This document shows, in pieces, positions 20,368-30,276 of a stretch of 64,000 nt of DNA. The stretch's first letter is position 1, and every line of letters begins with the position of its first letter. This stretch comes from Actinacidiphila bryophytorum (GTDB lineage: Bacteria > Actinomycetota > Actinomycetes > Streptomycetales > Streptomycetaceae). The translations under genes were made by a program, and so were the position numbers. Location of the stretch: positions 310,001 to 374,000 of the forward strand of contig NZ_JAFFIX010000001.1 of NCBI RefSeq assembly GCF_016916835.1, given 5' to 3'. Below the pieces are notes generated by a model. It saw only the letters and a program-made list of their open reading frames with translations, was not told where the DNA came from and did no database searches.

Positions 20368-21563
20368 GCGTCTCCGGCTACACCACGATCCGCCGCTACA
20401 CCCCGGAGAAGTCCACCCTGGGCAAGCTCTTCGCCCGGGACTCGATAGTGCGCCGGATGGACTGGCTGCTGCTCTTCGCCGCCCTGCTGCTGTGCGCCAT
20501 CGGCACCCTTCTGGTGTACTCCGCCACCCGCAACCGCACCAGCCTCACCCACGGCGACCAGTACTACTTCCTGCTGCGGCACGTCATGAACGCCGGGATC
20601 GGCGCCGCACTCGGCATCGGCGCGGTCGTCATCGGCCACCGCAGGATGCGCGACGTCGTGCCCTTCTACTACGCCCTCGCCATCCTCGGCATCCTCGCCG
20701 TGCTCAGCCCGCTCGGCTCCACCGTCAACGGCGCGCACTCGTGGATCGTCATCGGCGGCGGCTTCTCGCTGCAGCCCTCGGAGTTCGTCAAGGTCGCGAT
20801 CATCCTCGGCATGGCCGTGGTGCTCTCCGCCCGCGTCGACGCCGGCGACCGCGAACACCCCGACCACCGCACCGTCCTGCAGTCCCTGGGCCTTGCCGCA
20901 CTGCCCATCGCGATCATCATGATGATGCCGGACCTCGGCTCCGTCATGGTGCTCGGCGCCATCATCCTCGGCGTGCTGCTGGCCTCCGGCGCGTCCAACC
21001 GCTGGGTCTTCGGCCTCATCGCCTCCGGCATCGTCGGCGCACTGCTGGTCTGGCAGCTCGGCATCCTCGACAAGTACCAGATCGACCGCTTCGCGGCCTT
21101 CGCCAACCCCGCGCTCGACCCCTCAGGCGTCGGCTACAACACCAGCCAGGCGCGGATCGCGATCGGCTCAGGCGGCCTGCTCGGCAAAGGCCTCTTCCAC
21201 GGCAGCCAGACCACCGGGCAGTTCGTGCCCGAGCAGCAGACGGACTTCGTCTTCTCCGTCGCCGGCGAGGAACTGGGCTTCGTCGGCGCGGCCTTCATCA
21301 TCCTGCTGATCGGCGTCATCCTCTGGCGCGGCTGCGCCATCGCCCGCGGTGCGACCGACCTCTACGGCACGATCGTCGCCGCCGGGATCGTGGCGTGGTT
21401 CGCCTTCCAGGCCTTCGAGAACATCGGCATGACGCTGGGCATCATGCCGGTAGCGGGCATCCCGCTGCCCTTCGTCTCCTACGGAGGGTCATCCATGTTC
21501 GCCAACTGCGTGGCCATAGGGCTGCTCCAATCCGTGAAGATGCAACGCCCGATGTCGGCGTAA
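20364..21563 (+). CDS. rodA: RodA/FtsW-family SEDS peptidoglycan glycosyltransferase
   Basis: 399 aa with about ten transmembrane segments. SEDS family hallmarks are NGAHSWIVIGGGFSLQPSEFVK, the MMMPDLGSVMVLG loop, and the terminal GMTLGIMPVAGIPLPFVSYGGSSM. It polymerises lipid II alongside the class B PBP encoded just upstream, with a 4-bp overlap. Last gene of the mre operon. A GC-rich hairpin at 21580-21596 may end transcription. Confidence 0.95.
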   Translation: MSVSGYTTIRRYTPEKSTLGKLFARDSIVRRMDWLLLFAALLLCAIGTLLVYSATRNRTSLTHGDQYYFLLRHVMNAGIGAALGIGAVVIGHRRMRDVVPFYYALAILGILAVLSPLGSTVNGAHSWIVIGGGFSLQPSEFVKVAIILGMAVVLSARVDAGDREHPDHRTVLQSLGLAALPIAIIMMMPDLGSVMVLGAIILGVLLASGASNRWVFGLIASGIVGALLVWQLGILDKYQIDRFAAFANPALDPSGVGYNTSQARIAIGSGGLLGKGLFHGSQTTGQFVPEQQTDFVFSVAGEELGFVGAAFIILLIGVILWRGCAIARGATDLYGTIVAAGIVAWFAFQAFENIGMTLGIMPVAGIPLPFVSYGGSSMFANCVAIGLLQSVKMQRPMSA

Positions 21564-21579
21564 CCCTCCGCCTTGAGGG

Positions 21580-21596
21580 CGCCCTTACGCAGGGCG
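21580..21596 (+). terminator. Hairpin after rodA
   Basis: CGCCCT-TACGC-AGGGCG, a 6-bp stem with a 5-base loop, 16 bp after the rodA stop. No T-tract follows. Confidence 0.4.
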
Positions 21597-21654
21597 GTGC
21601 GCTTCCCCGGCCGCGGCGGCTCGGGGGGTGCCCTTGCGGCGGGGCCGAGCCATC

Positions 21655-21780
21655 AGGGGCGCGGGGAACTGCGCGCTCAGCCCCCGACCACGCGCGGGTC
21701 GTCTCCGTCCGAAAGGGGCTGTTCGGTCCGTGCCGGACCACCGGCGGGTGATGGGCTGGTCGCGCAGTTCCCCGCGCCCC
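21655..21780. repeat. Interspersed inverted-repeat element, copy A
   Basis: 126 bp bounded by GGGGCGCGGGGAACTGCGCG and the matching CGCGCAGTTCCCCGCGCCCC. The core has CCGAAAGGGGCTGTTCGGTC and a GGACCACCGG stretch shared with copies B and D. No open frame with real codon use. With copy B it fills the 464-bp gene-free stretch between rodA and the CYTH-CHAD gene. Confidence 0.7.
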
Positions 21781-21821
21781 TTTTGGCTTGCCCTCTGGGC
21801 GGAGGGTGAGCGTTTTTTGGG

Positions 21822-21983
21822 GGGGCGGGGAACTGCGCGCCAAGCCCCCACGCACGCGCGGGTCGTCACCGGCGCAAAGGGGCTGTTCGGTCCGTGCTGG
21901 ACCACCGGCCGGCGAGCGAAGCGAGTGGGGGCACCCCCAGGCGAAGCCCTGGGGGAGGTTGCGCGCGCAGTTCCCCGCGCCCC
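21822..21983. repeat. Interspersed inverted-repeat element, copy B
   Basis: About 162 bp with the same arms and core as copy A. It also holds an extra hairpin (GCGAGCGAAGCGAGTGGGGG, then CACCCCCAGG...CCTGGGGGAG). It is preceded by GAGCGTTTTTT, which also precedes the half copy near 28.19 kb. Confidence 0.7.
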
Positions 21984-22014
21984 TGGTGGTTGCCCTCTGG
22001 GGGAGAAGGGGAGG

Positions 22015-22020
22015 TACGGT
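22015..22020 (+). promoter_or_regulatory. -10 hexamer TACGGT, predicted leaderless promoter
   Basis: TACGGT ends 7 bases before the ATG at 22028. GGGAGAAGGGGAGG lies upstream of the -10, not between it and the start. Confidence 0.4.
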
Positions 22021-22027
22021 CGGGCGT

Positions 22028-23536
22028 ATGGGCGGCCGGGTGCGGGAGACGGAGCGGAAGTACGAAGCCGGCGAGGAAGCCGGCACCGTACGTGCGGACC
22101 TGGCCGGCCTGACGGCCGGCTCGCGCGCGCTCGACACGGTCCGCCTGGAGGCGGTGTACTACGACACCGCCGGCCTGGCCCTGGCCGCCCACAAAGTGAC
22201 GCTCCGGCGGCGTACCGGCGGTGACGACGCCGGCTGGCACCTGAAACTGCCCTCCGCCGCAGCGGACACCCGCACCGAGGTGCAGGCCGACCTGACGCCG
22301 GCCGCGGACGGCCCCCCGCAGGAACTGCGGCAGGAGATCGCGGCGCTGGCCCGCGGCCAGGAGCTGCGCCCGGTGGCCCGGCTGCGCACCGCCCGCCGCC
22401 GCGTCCTGCTGCTGGACGAGCAGGGCGACACCCTCGCCGAGGTGGCCTACGACCGCGTCGAGGCCCAGGCCCTGCCGGACGGCAGCGAGTCGACGTGGAG
22501 CGAGGTCGAGGTCGAGCTGGGCGAGGCGGCCGGCGGCGACCCGGCGCTGCTGGACGCCGTCGAGGAGCGGTTCGCCGCGTCAGGCCTGCACCGCTCGGCC
22601 TCCGCGTCGAAACTGGCCCGGGCGCTGGGCGGGCTGCTGGTCGCACCGCCGGCGGGGCCGCCCGCGGTGCCGGGCAGCGCGGGCCAGACCGCGGTGGGCT
22701 ACCTGCACGCCCAGCTCACGGCGATCCTCGCGCTCGACCCGGCCGTCCGCAGGGACGAGGAGGACGCCGTCCACCAGATGCGGGTCGCGACCCGCAGGTC
22801 GCGCAGCGCGCTCAAGAGCTTCCGCAAGGAACTGGACCGGGCGGTGACCGACCCGCTGGGTGCCGAGCTGAAGTGGCTCGCGGCGGTGCTGGGCACAGAG
22901 CGCGACCGTGAGGTGCTGGCCGAGCGCCTGTCGGCCCGGCTCACCGAGCTGGACGCGGGCCTGGCCACCGACGCGGTGAAGGACCGGCTGCACGCGCTGG
23001 CGGCCGACACCTCGACCGCGTCGCACACCGCGCTGCTGCACACCCTGGACGGCGCCCGCTACTTCGCCCTGCTCGACGCCCTCGAAGCGCTGACAGCGGC
23101 GCCGCCGTACCGCAAGGCGGCCCGCAAGCCCGCGGCGGAGGCCGCAGCCGCGACCGTGAAGCGCGACCTGGCGCGGCTGCGGCGCCGCATCGAGGCGGCG
23201 GTCGCGCTGGAGCCGGGGCCTGACAAGGACGTCGCCCTGCACGAGGCCCGCAAGGCGGCCAAGCGCGCCCGCTATTCGGGTGAGGCCGCGCAGCCGGTGC
23301 TCGGCGCGCGGGCGAAGGCGCACACCGGCCGGATGAAGTCGCTGCAGCAGCTGCTCGGCGAGCACCAGGACAGCGTGCTGTGCAGGACCGCGCTGGCCGG
23401 GGCGGCGCGGGACGCGGCGGCCGCGGGCGAGGACCCGGCGCCCTACGACGCGCTGCTGGCGGCCGAGCGGGCGCGGGCCGCGCAGGTCGAGGCGGAGCTG
23501 CCCGGGGCGTGGGAGCGCGCGGATCTGGAGGTCTGA
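22028..23536 (+). CDS. CYTH and CHAD domain-containing protein
   Basis: About 502 aa. The CYTH domain (residues about 4-200) opens with the ExExK-type signature ETERKYE, followed by RRRTGG and lysine- and arginine-rich strands of the triphosphate tunnel. The CHAD domain (about 220-500) is helical and rich in His and Arg (VHQMRVATRRSRSALKSF; LHEARKAAKRARYSGE). CYTH proteins bind or hydrolyse inorganic tri- or polyphosphate, and CHAD domains bind polyphosphate, so the protein probably acts on or senses polyphosphate. ATG at 22028, likely leaderless. It stands alone between a repeat zone and the radical SAM gene. Confidence 0.88.
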   Translation: MGGRVRETERKYEAGEEAGTVRADLAGLTAGSRALDTVRLEAVYYDTAGLALAAHKVTLRRRTGGDDAGWHLKLPSAAADTRTEVQADLTPAADGPPQELRQEIAALARGQELRPVARLRTARRRVLLLDEQGDTLAEVAYDRVEAQALPDGSESTWSEVEVELGEAAGGDPALLDAVEERFAASGLHRSASASKLARALGGLLVAPPAGPPAVPGSAGQTAVGYLHAQLTAILALDPAVRRDEEDAVHQMRVATRRSRSALKSFRKELDRAVTDPLGAELKWLAAVLGTERDREVLAERLSARLTELDAGLATDAVKDRLHALAADTSTASHTALLHTLDGARYFALLDALEALTAAPPYRKAARKPAAEAAAATVKRDLARLRRRIEAAVALEPGPDKDVALHEARKAAKRARYSGEAAQPVLGARAKAHTGRMKSLQQLLGEHQDSVLCRTALAGAARDAAAAGEDPAPYDALLAAERARAAQVEAELPGAWERADLEV

Positions 23537-23605
23537 GCGTCCGGGTACCCTTGAGGGTCACCCACCCCTCGGGCCTCCGGCCCGGGGGCGCTCACCGCCC
23601 AGCTG

Positions 23606-25570
<1,965 letters not shown>

Positions 25571-25672
25571 CCCCGGGTGGGGGTGGGCTCGTCCGGCGGC
25601 GGCCGGGTGGCGGGACCGGGCGGGGCGGGCATCCTGGGGGAGGGGCGCCACGCGAGCTGTGAGGAGTCGGTC

Positions 25673-26092
25673 ATGAAGCTGCGGCAAGCCCCGCCCCGTG
25701 CGGCCACCGGGGTGTTCGTCCTGCACTCGGGGCTGCAGAAGTGGAAGGGTGACGACGCGAGCGCCGAGGTGCTGCACGGGATGGCCTGCGGGGTGTACCC
25801 GGTGTTCAAGAAGCTCACCCCGCAGCAGTTCCAGCGGCTGCTGGCGTGCGGGGAGATCACCACGGGCTCGCTGCTGCTGATGCCGTTCGTGCCGGCGGCG
25901 CTGGCCGGTGCCGCGCTGACCGGCTTCTCGGCCGCGCTGCTGGGCCTTTACGCGCGCACCCCGGGCATGCGGCAGCCGGGCAGTGTGTGGCCGACGCAGG
26001 ACGGTATCGCGCTGGCGAAGGACTCCTGGATGTTCGGCGTCGGCCTGGGGCTGCTCGCCGACGCGGCCGACGAGCGCTGCTGCCGCGGGTAG
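25673..26092 (+). CDS. Small polytopic membrane protein, DoxX-like
   Basis: About 139 aa. The start has GAGGAG 8 bases upstream. VLHSGLQKWKGDD near residue 20 resembles the first segment of DoxX-type proteins. Later there are hydrophobic segments (about 70-105) and a C-terminal segment (KDSWMFGVGLGLLADA). DoxX family assignment is tentative and rests on pattern only; function unknown. Lies 102 bp after the radical SAM gene. Confidence 0.6.
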   Translation: MKLRQAPPRAATGVFVLHSGLQKWKGDDASAEVLHGMACGVYPVFKKLTPQQFQRLLACGEITTGSLLLMPFVPAALAGAALTGFSAALLGLYARTPGMRQPGSVWPTQDGIALAKDSWMFGVGLGLLADAADERCCRG

Positions 26093-26109
26093 CCGCGGGC
26101 GGGCCGGGG

Positions 26110-26883
26110 TCAGGACGACGGCGGCTGGGACAGCGCGTCCATCAGGCTGCGGACGGTCGGCACCAGGTCCTTGCGGAAGGCGGAGGTCTTCGCGATCGGC
26201 GGCAGCAGCATGCTCCGGTCGCCGTTGGTGTCGTCCCGCTCGCTGAAGCCGAAGAGCGTCAGGGAGAAGACCGCGCCGCCGTGCCGTACCGAAAGCGACT
26301 GCCGGTAGACCCCGGTGGTCATGTTCGCCCGGTCGCCGATGCCATCGGGGTGCGTGGTCACCTCGTGGTCGTCCATGTAGGAGAAGACCAGCCCCTGGTC
26401 GCCGCCGGGCACGGCGATCTCGGCAAGGCTGCGTGCGTCGAACTCCGCCTTGGGGTCGGTCTTCTTGTGCAGGTCGACGGTGACGCTCATCGTGTACGTC
26501 GTCCGCCACCCGCGGGACCCGCCCGCCATTCCGATCAACTCGCAGCTGGCACGGTCGAGTACGGCGGTCCTGGTGATCACCGGGGTGCTCTGGACGAAGC
26601 CCGTCACGGCCAGACTCCCGGCCAGAGGCTGCAGGTTGAGGTTGGTGCAGGGGTTGCTGCCGTCGATGTGATAGCCGTGCAGGTCGGGTTGCGCGGTCTG
26701 CCCGTAGCCGGTGCCCTTGAGCACACCGGCCCACACCGCGGAGGTCACCACGACCGCGCCGAGCGCCCACATCCACGGCTTGGCGGTGAACCGCCCCAGC
26801 AGCGGCGGCCGGTCGGTGTGGCTCACCAGGTCCAGGGGCTCGCCCGGGTCCCCGGTGTCTTCCATCTCCGGCTCGCTGATCAT
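26110..26883 (-). CDS. Hypothetical single-pass membrane protein with exported domain
   Basis: About 257 aa. A short acidic cytoplasmic N-terminus (ISEPEMEDTGDPGEP), one transmembrane helix at about residues 40-60 (PWMWALGAVVVTSAVWAGVL), and an outside domain of about 190 aa with two Cys (NPCTNLN and ASCELIG) that could pair. ATG at 26883 has GGAGGTGGGG upstream. It is convergent with the DoxX-like gene (17-bp gap). No family recognised. Confidence 0.7.
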   Translation of the reverse strand: MISEPEMEDTGDPGEPLDLVSHTDRPPLLGRFTAKPWMWALGAVVVTSAVWAGVLKGTGYGQTAQPDLHGYHIDGSNPCTNLNLQPLAGSLAVTGFVQSTPVITRTAVLDRASCELIGMAGGSRGWRTTYTMSVTVDLHKKTDPKAEFDARSLAEIAVPGGDQGLVFSYMDDHEVTTHPDGIGDRANMTTGVYRQSLSVRHGGAVFSLTLFGFSERDDTNGDRSMLLPPIAKTSAFRKDLVPTVRSLMDALSQPPSS

Positions 26884-26932
26884 GCCGACCCCACCTCCCC
26901 AGTCCCGGCCTACCCGGGACACCTTATGGGGG

Positions 26933-27445
26933 TCAGGCGACCGCGGAGCCCCGGGTGCCGGACGCGGTGGCGAGCAGGCGTTCGGCGGCGCGCAGGCCCT
27001 GCCACGCCTCGGCCGCGCCGAACTGGCCGCAGAAGCGGACGACCGCCAGCACGTCGGCGGGGGACGCGCCGACGGCCAGCGCGGCGGAGACGTGGAAGGC
27101 GAAGACGCCGTCGAGCACGCCGTGCAGGACGTCGGCGGTCAGTGCGCCGAAGGTCCGCTCACGGGCCGTCAACCGGACGCCGGGGGTGCGCAGATGGCGC
27201 AGCAGCGCCGGGTAGTCGCCCTGGAAGACGAGCAGTTCGCGCAGCGCGTCACCGGACAGGTTGTGGGTGAGCCCCATCGTGCCGTGCGTCTCGAACGGCA
27301 TGCCCAGTGTCTGCCGGCAGATGTCGGCGACGACGCACAGGGCGAGCTTCTCGCGGTCGGTCAGTTCGGGGAAGTCCTCCCAGCCCTGGTGGTAGGTGAG
27401 GGTGTCCACCGGTGTCTCGACGGGCATGTCCCTGCTGCGCTCCAT
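26933..27445 (-). CDS. Carboxymuconolactone decarboxylase (CMD)-like protein
   Basis: About 170 aa, helical. Two segments resemble the CMD/AhpD repeat: ALCVVADICRQTLGMPFETH with LSGDALRELLVFQGDY, and LTADVLHGVLDGVFAFHVSA with ASPADVLAVVRFCGQFG. The CxxC of AhpD-type peroxidases is absent, so a redox role is not supported. ATG at 27445 follows GGAGG at 6 bases; the longer open frame upstream is a shadow. It is divergent from a TetR gene with an operator-like palindrome between them, so it is the likely target of that regulator. Substrate unknown. Confidence 0.65.
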   Translation of the reverse strand: MERSRDMPVETPVDTLTYHQGWEDFPELTDREKLALCVVADICRQTLGMPFETHGTMGLTHNLSGDALRELLVFQGDYPALLRHLRTPGVRLTARERTFGALTADVLHGVLDGVFAFHVSAALAVGASPADVLAVVRFCGQFGAAEAWQGLRAAERLLATASGTRGSAVA

Positions 27446-27478
27446 GGGTGCCTCCACGGTGTGGACCTGACCGAACGG

Positions 27479-27506
27479 CCGTAGGGCTACGACTGTAGTC
27501 CTACGG
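27479..27506. promoter_or_regulatory. TetR-type operator between the CMD-like and tetR genes
   Basis: CCGTAGGGCTA, 6-base spacer, TAGTCCTACGG: 11-bp arms with one mismatch. It covers the -35 zone of the tetR promoter and lies 34 bp upstream of the CMD-like start, so one bound dimer or pair of dimers could repress both genes. Size and symmetry fit TetR operators; binding itself is inferred. Confidence 0.65.
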
Positions 27507-27516
27507 GCTGTGCCCA

Positions 27517-27522
27517 TACAAT
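27517..27522 (+). promoter_or_regulatory. -10 hexamer TACAAT, predicted leaderless tetR promoter
   Basis: TACAAT ends 7 bases before the ATG at 27530, with no RBS between. The operator palindrome overlaps its -35 position. Confidence 0.5.
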
Positions 27523-27529
27523 CGCAATC

Positions 27530-28156
27530 ATGGATGCGACCCCTGCACCCCGGAGCGGAGCCCGGAGCCGCAACAACCCGCGCGGCCAGGGCGAGCGGCT
27601 GCGGGCCGACATCATCACGACGGCGACCAAGATGCTGGACGTGCTCGCGGACGACCAGGCGCTGTCGATGCGGGCCGTGGCCCGCGAGGTCGGCATCGCC
27701 GCCACGTCGGTCTACCTGCACTTCGCCGATCGCGACGCCCTGGTGCTGGCGACGCTTGAGCACTGCCACCGCGACATCATGCGGGCGATGGAGGCGGCGG
27801 ACGCCGCCGCGGCCGACCCCGCGGACGCGCTCAGGGAGCGCACCCTGCTGCTCGGGACCTGGGCGCAGGAACACGCCGGCCTGTACAAGGTCCTCTACGA
27901 GAGCACCCTCAACCAGCGGGTCGAGATGCGCTTCAAGCAGGACTTCCGGGAGAGCTGCGTCGCCGCGGTCGAGCGCTGCGTCGAGGCGGGCCTCGCCTCG
28001 CCGTGCGACCCGCGGGCCATGGCGCTCGACCTGATGGCGGCCGTCCACGGCAGCGTGTCTATGCGCATCAACCGCTGCGACACCCCGTGGCCCCCCTTCC
28101 CCGACCAGCTCGACCGCTTCCTCCAGGGCCTGGTGGGCCTGCGCCCCGGCGGTTAG
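27530..28156 (+). CDS. TetR family transcriptional regulator
   Basis: 208 aa. N-terminal helix-turn-helix (about residues 25-70: ADIITTATKMLDVL, then LSMRAVAREVGIAATSVYLHFADRDAL), with the YxHF motif of the family. The helical C-terminal ligand domain (about 80-205) contains LGTWAQEHAGLYKVLYES. Divergent from the CMD-like gene. The palindrome at 27479-27506 suggests autorepression and control of that neighbour. The ligand is not predictable from sequence. Confidence 0.92.
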   Translation: MDATPAPRSGARSRNNPRGQGERLRADIITTATKMLDVLADDQALSMRAVAREVGIAATSVYLHFADRDALVLATLEHCHRDIMRAMEAADAAAADPADALRERTLLLGTWAQEHAGLYKVLYESTLNQRVEMRFKQDFRESCVAAVERCVEAGLASPCDPRAMALDLMAAVHGSVSMRINRCDTPWPPFPDQLDRFLQGLVGLRPGG

Positions 28157-28191
28157 TGGCCGCGCCTGCGTGCGACGGCGAGCGTTTTTCA

Positions 28192-28219
28192 GGGGCGCGG
28201 GGAACTGCGCGCCCAGCCC
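28192..28219. repeat. Half copy of the interspersed inverted-repeat element
   Basis: GGGGCGCGGGGAACTGCGCG followed by CCCAGCCC. It is preceded by GAGCGTTTTT, as in copy B, but has no matching right arm nearby, so it is a truncated copy. Confidence 0.55.
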
Positions 28220-28289
28220 AGATCGAGGGCAGAGAAGCAAGGCCACAGCAAGTGGCACTCTCTCGGGGTCAGCCGGGAGGTCCGAGAGA

Positions 28290-28295
28290 TAAGTT
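28290..28295 (+). promoter_or_regulatory. -10 hexamer TAAGTT, predicted leaderless promoter
   Basis: TAAGTT ends 6 bases before the ATG at 28302. Confidence 0.4.
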
Positions 28296-28301
28296 CTGGC
28301 C

Positions 28302-29159
28302 ATGACATACCAGGGGGAGGCCCGGCGCCCGGCGCCGGAAGGGGAAGGAGGGGGAGGCGACGGCTGCCTGGCCGTCGCGGTACGGCTCCCCGTACGCGTC
28401 GTCGCCTTCGTCGTCGTCCTGCCGCTGCGCCTGCTGTGGGACCTGCTGGCCGCGGTCGGCCGCGCCGGCAGGACCGGCTTCCTGTGGGTGTGGCGGAACG
28501 TGCTGGCGCCGCCGCTGGCCTTCGTGTGGCGCTACCTGGTCGTATGGCCGCTCGCCACCCTCTACCGCTACGTCCTCGTACCGCTCGGCAGGGCGCTGGC
28601 CTTCCTGTGGCGCTACCTCGTCGTATGGCCGCTCGTCGCCCTGTGGCGCTACGTGCTCGCGCCGGTCGGCCGGGTCCTGATCCTGCCGGTGGCGCGGGCG
28701 CTCGCGGCCGCGGTCGCCTTCCTGGTGCACTACCTGCTGGTGGTGCCGCTCGGCTTCCTGTGGCGGTACGTCGTCGTGCCGGTCGCGCGGGAGGTCGGGG
28801 CGGCGCTGGCCCTCGCCTGGCGGGGGACGGCGTACGTCTCGCGTGCGGTCGGGCGCGCGATCGGCTGGGTGTTCCGGGTGCTCGTCGCGATCCCGGTGGC
28901 CTTCGTGTGGAACCTGACCCTCGGCCCGGTGCTGCGCTGGTGCGTGCGGGCGGTCCTGCGGCCTGCCGCGGAAGCCGTCGCCGAGGTGCGGCGCACCGTA
29001 CGCCGGGTGCTGCTCGGTGCGCCCGCGCACCGCCCGCCGCCCGTACCGCCGCACCGCACGCCCGCGCCCCCGCCCGCAGGGCAGCGGCCCGACCCCCGCA
29101 AGGACTTCGGGCGGGGCGACGGCGACAGCGGGGGGCGCACACCGCCCGCGCACCCCTGA
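28302..29159 (+). CDS. Hydrophobic tandem-repeat (WRY/P) membrane protein of unknown function
   Basis: 285 aa. Residues about 45-160 are made of about eight units of 12-14 residues following roughly F/L-x-W-R-Y-L/V-x-V-x-P-L, for example FVWRYLVVWPLAT, LYRYVLVPLGRALA, FLWRYLVVWPLVA and LWRYVLAPVGRVLI. Each unit would be a short hydrophobic helix interrupted by Pro and carrying an Arg and aromatic residues, so it may lie in or on the membrane rather than span it normally. The C-terminal 50 residues are Pro/Arg-rich and disordered. I recognise no family or function. Likely leaderless. Confidence 0.7.
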   Translation: MTYQGEARRPAPEGEGGGGDGCLAVAVRLPVRVVAFVVVLPLRLLWDLLAAVGRAGRTGFLWVWRNVLAPPLAFVWRYLVVWPLATLYRYVLVPLGRALAFLWRYLVVWPLVALWRYVLAPVGRVLILPVARALAAAVAFLVHYLLVVPLGFLWRYVVVPVAREVGAALALAWRGTAYVSRAVGRAIGWVFRVLVAIPVAFVWNLTLGPVLRWCVRAVLRPAAEAVAEVRRTVRRVLLGAPAHRPPPVPPHRTPAPPPAGQRPDPRKDFGRGDGDSGGRTPPAHP

Positions 29160-29283
29160 GCGCGGCGGCGGTCAGCTGCGGCGCGGCGTAACCTTGGACC
29201 CGACGACGTACCCCCGAATCGCACGTAGGGACTGAACGACACTGGGCAAGCGACAGCCCGAAGGCCCGCCGCCCGCACCCGCG

Positions 29284-30060
29284 GTGCAGCGCATCCGTCT
29301 GCGCTACACCAAGCGCGGCCGCCTCCGGTTCACCAGCCACCGTGACTTCCAGCGCGCCTTCGAGCGGGCACTGCGCCGAGCCGAGGTGCCGATGGCGTAC
29401 TCGGCGGGCTTCACCCCGCACCCCAAGGTGTCCTACGCCAACGCCGCACCCACCGGCGTCGGCAGCGAGGCGGAGTACCTGGAGATCGGCCTGGCGCAGG
29501 TCCGCGACCCGGAGCTGCTGCGGGCGCTGCTGGACGAGTCGCTCCCCGCAGGCCTCGACGTCATCGAGGCCGTCGAGGCCCGCACCTCGGGCCTGGCGGA
29601 ACGCCTCGAAGCGTCGGTGTGGCAGCTCAGGCTCGACGGCGTACAGCCGGACGAGGCCAGGCGGGCCGTCGCGGCGTTCCTCGCCGCGGACACCGTGGAA
29701 GTACAGCGCAGCACCAAGAACGGCATCCGCACCTTCGACTGCCGGGCCGCCGTCACGCGGTTCGAGGTCGTGGAGGGCGACGGAGCCCTCGACGCCACCG
29801 GTGACGCGACGCGCCAGGGTGCCGATAGGCCACAGGACCAGGCCTGTGCGATACTGCGGCTGGTTGTGCGACACCTGACACCTGCCGTACGACCCGACGA
29901 CGTACTGTCCGGCCTCCATGCGACGGCCGACCTCGCGCCGCCGGTCCCCGCAGCGGTGACCAGGCTGGCGCAGGGGCCGCTCGACGAGGACACCGGAACG
30001 GTCACCGACCCGCTCGCGCCAGATCGCGACGCCGTGGCGGTGCCCGCCGGTTCCGCGTAG
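29284..30060 (+). CDS. DUF2344 (TIGR03936) protein, partner of the radical SAM protein
   Basis: At least 258 aa. QRIRLRYTKRGRLRFTSHRDFQRAFERALRR at the start and YSAGFTPHPKVSYANA are hallmarks of this family, which is fused to or encoded with TIGR03960 radical SAM proteins. GTG at 29284 is the first standard start codon, but the frame is open back to 29236, and CTG at 29242 gives GKRQPEGPPPAPAVQ, a lead-in I recall from other streptomycete members. The true start may therefore be that CTG. Lies 217 bp upstream of the RNase E/G gene. Confidence 0.85.
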   Translation: MQRIRLRYTKRGRLRFTSHRDFQRAFERALRRAEVPMAYSAGFTPHPKVSYANAAPTGVGSEAEYLEIGLAQVRDPELLRALLDESLPAGLDVIEAVEARTSGLAERLEASVWQLRLDGVQPDEARRAVAAFLAADTVEVQRSTKNGIRTFDCRAAVTRFEVVEGDGALDATGDATRQGADRPQDQACAILRLVVRHLTPAVRPDDVLSGLHATADLAPPVPAAVTRLAQGPLDEDTGTVTDPLAPDRDAVAVPAGSA

Positions 30061-30276
30061 CCACGTCGTCACGCGTCGCCGACGCACCAGGGAGCCACCC
30101 GGGTCCGGCGCCGCAGACCACATGAGACTTTCGTCGGCCCCCGCACGGGCGGCCGACGAGCGACACAGCAGCTCCCGTGCGGCGCCCGCGCCCCGGAGGG
30201 CGGCCCCGCGATCCAAGCGGCCTGCCCCCTCCGACCTGGACGCGGCGCCCGGGAGCTCGACGGGAGCACTGCCCGA

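Noticed and set aside
26933..28303. A 456-aa minus-strand frame that would merge the CMD-like protein with upstream sequence
   Set aside because: It runs through the tetR gene and the operator. A good RBS (GGAGG) and ATG exist at 27445.
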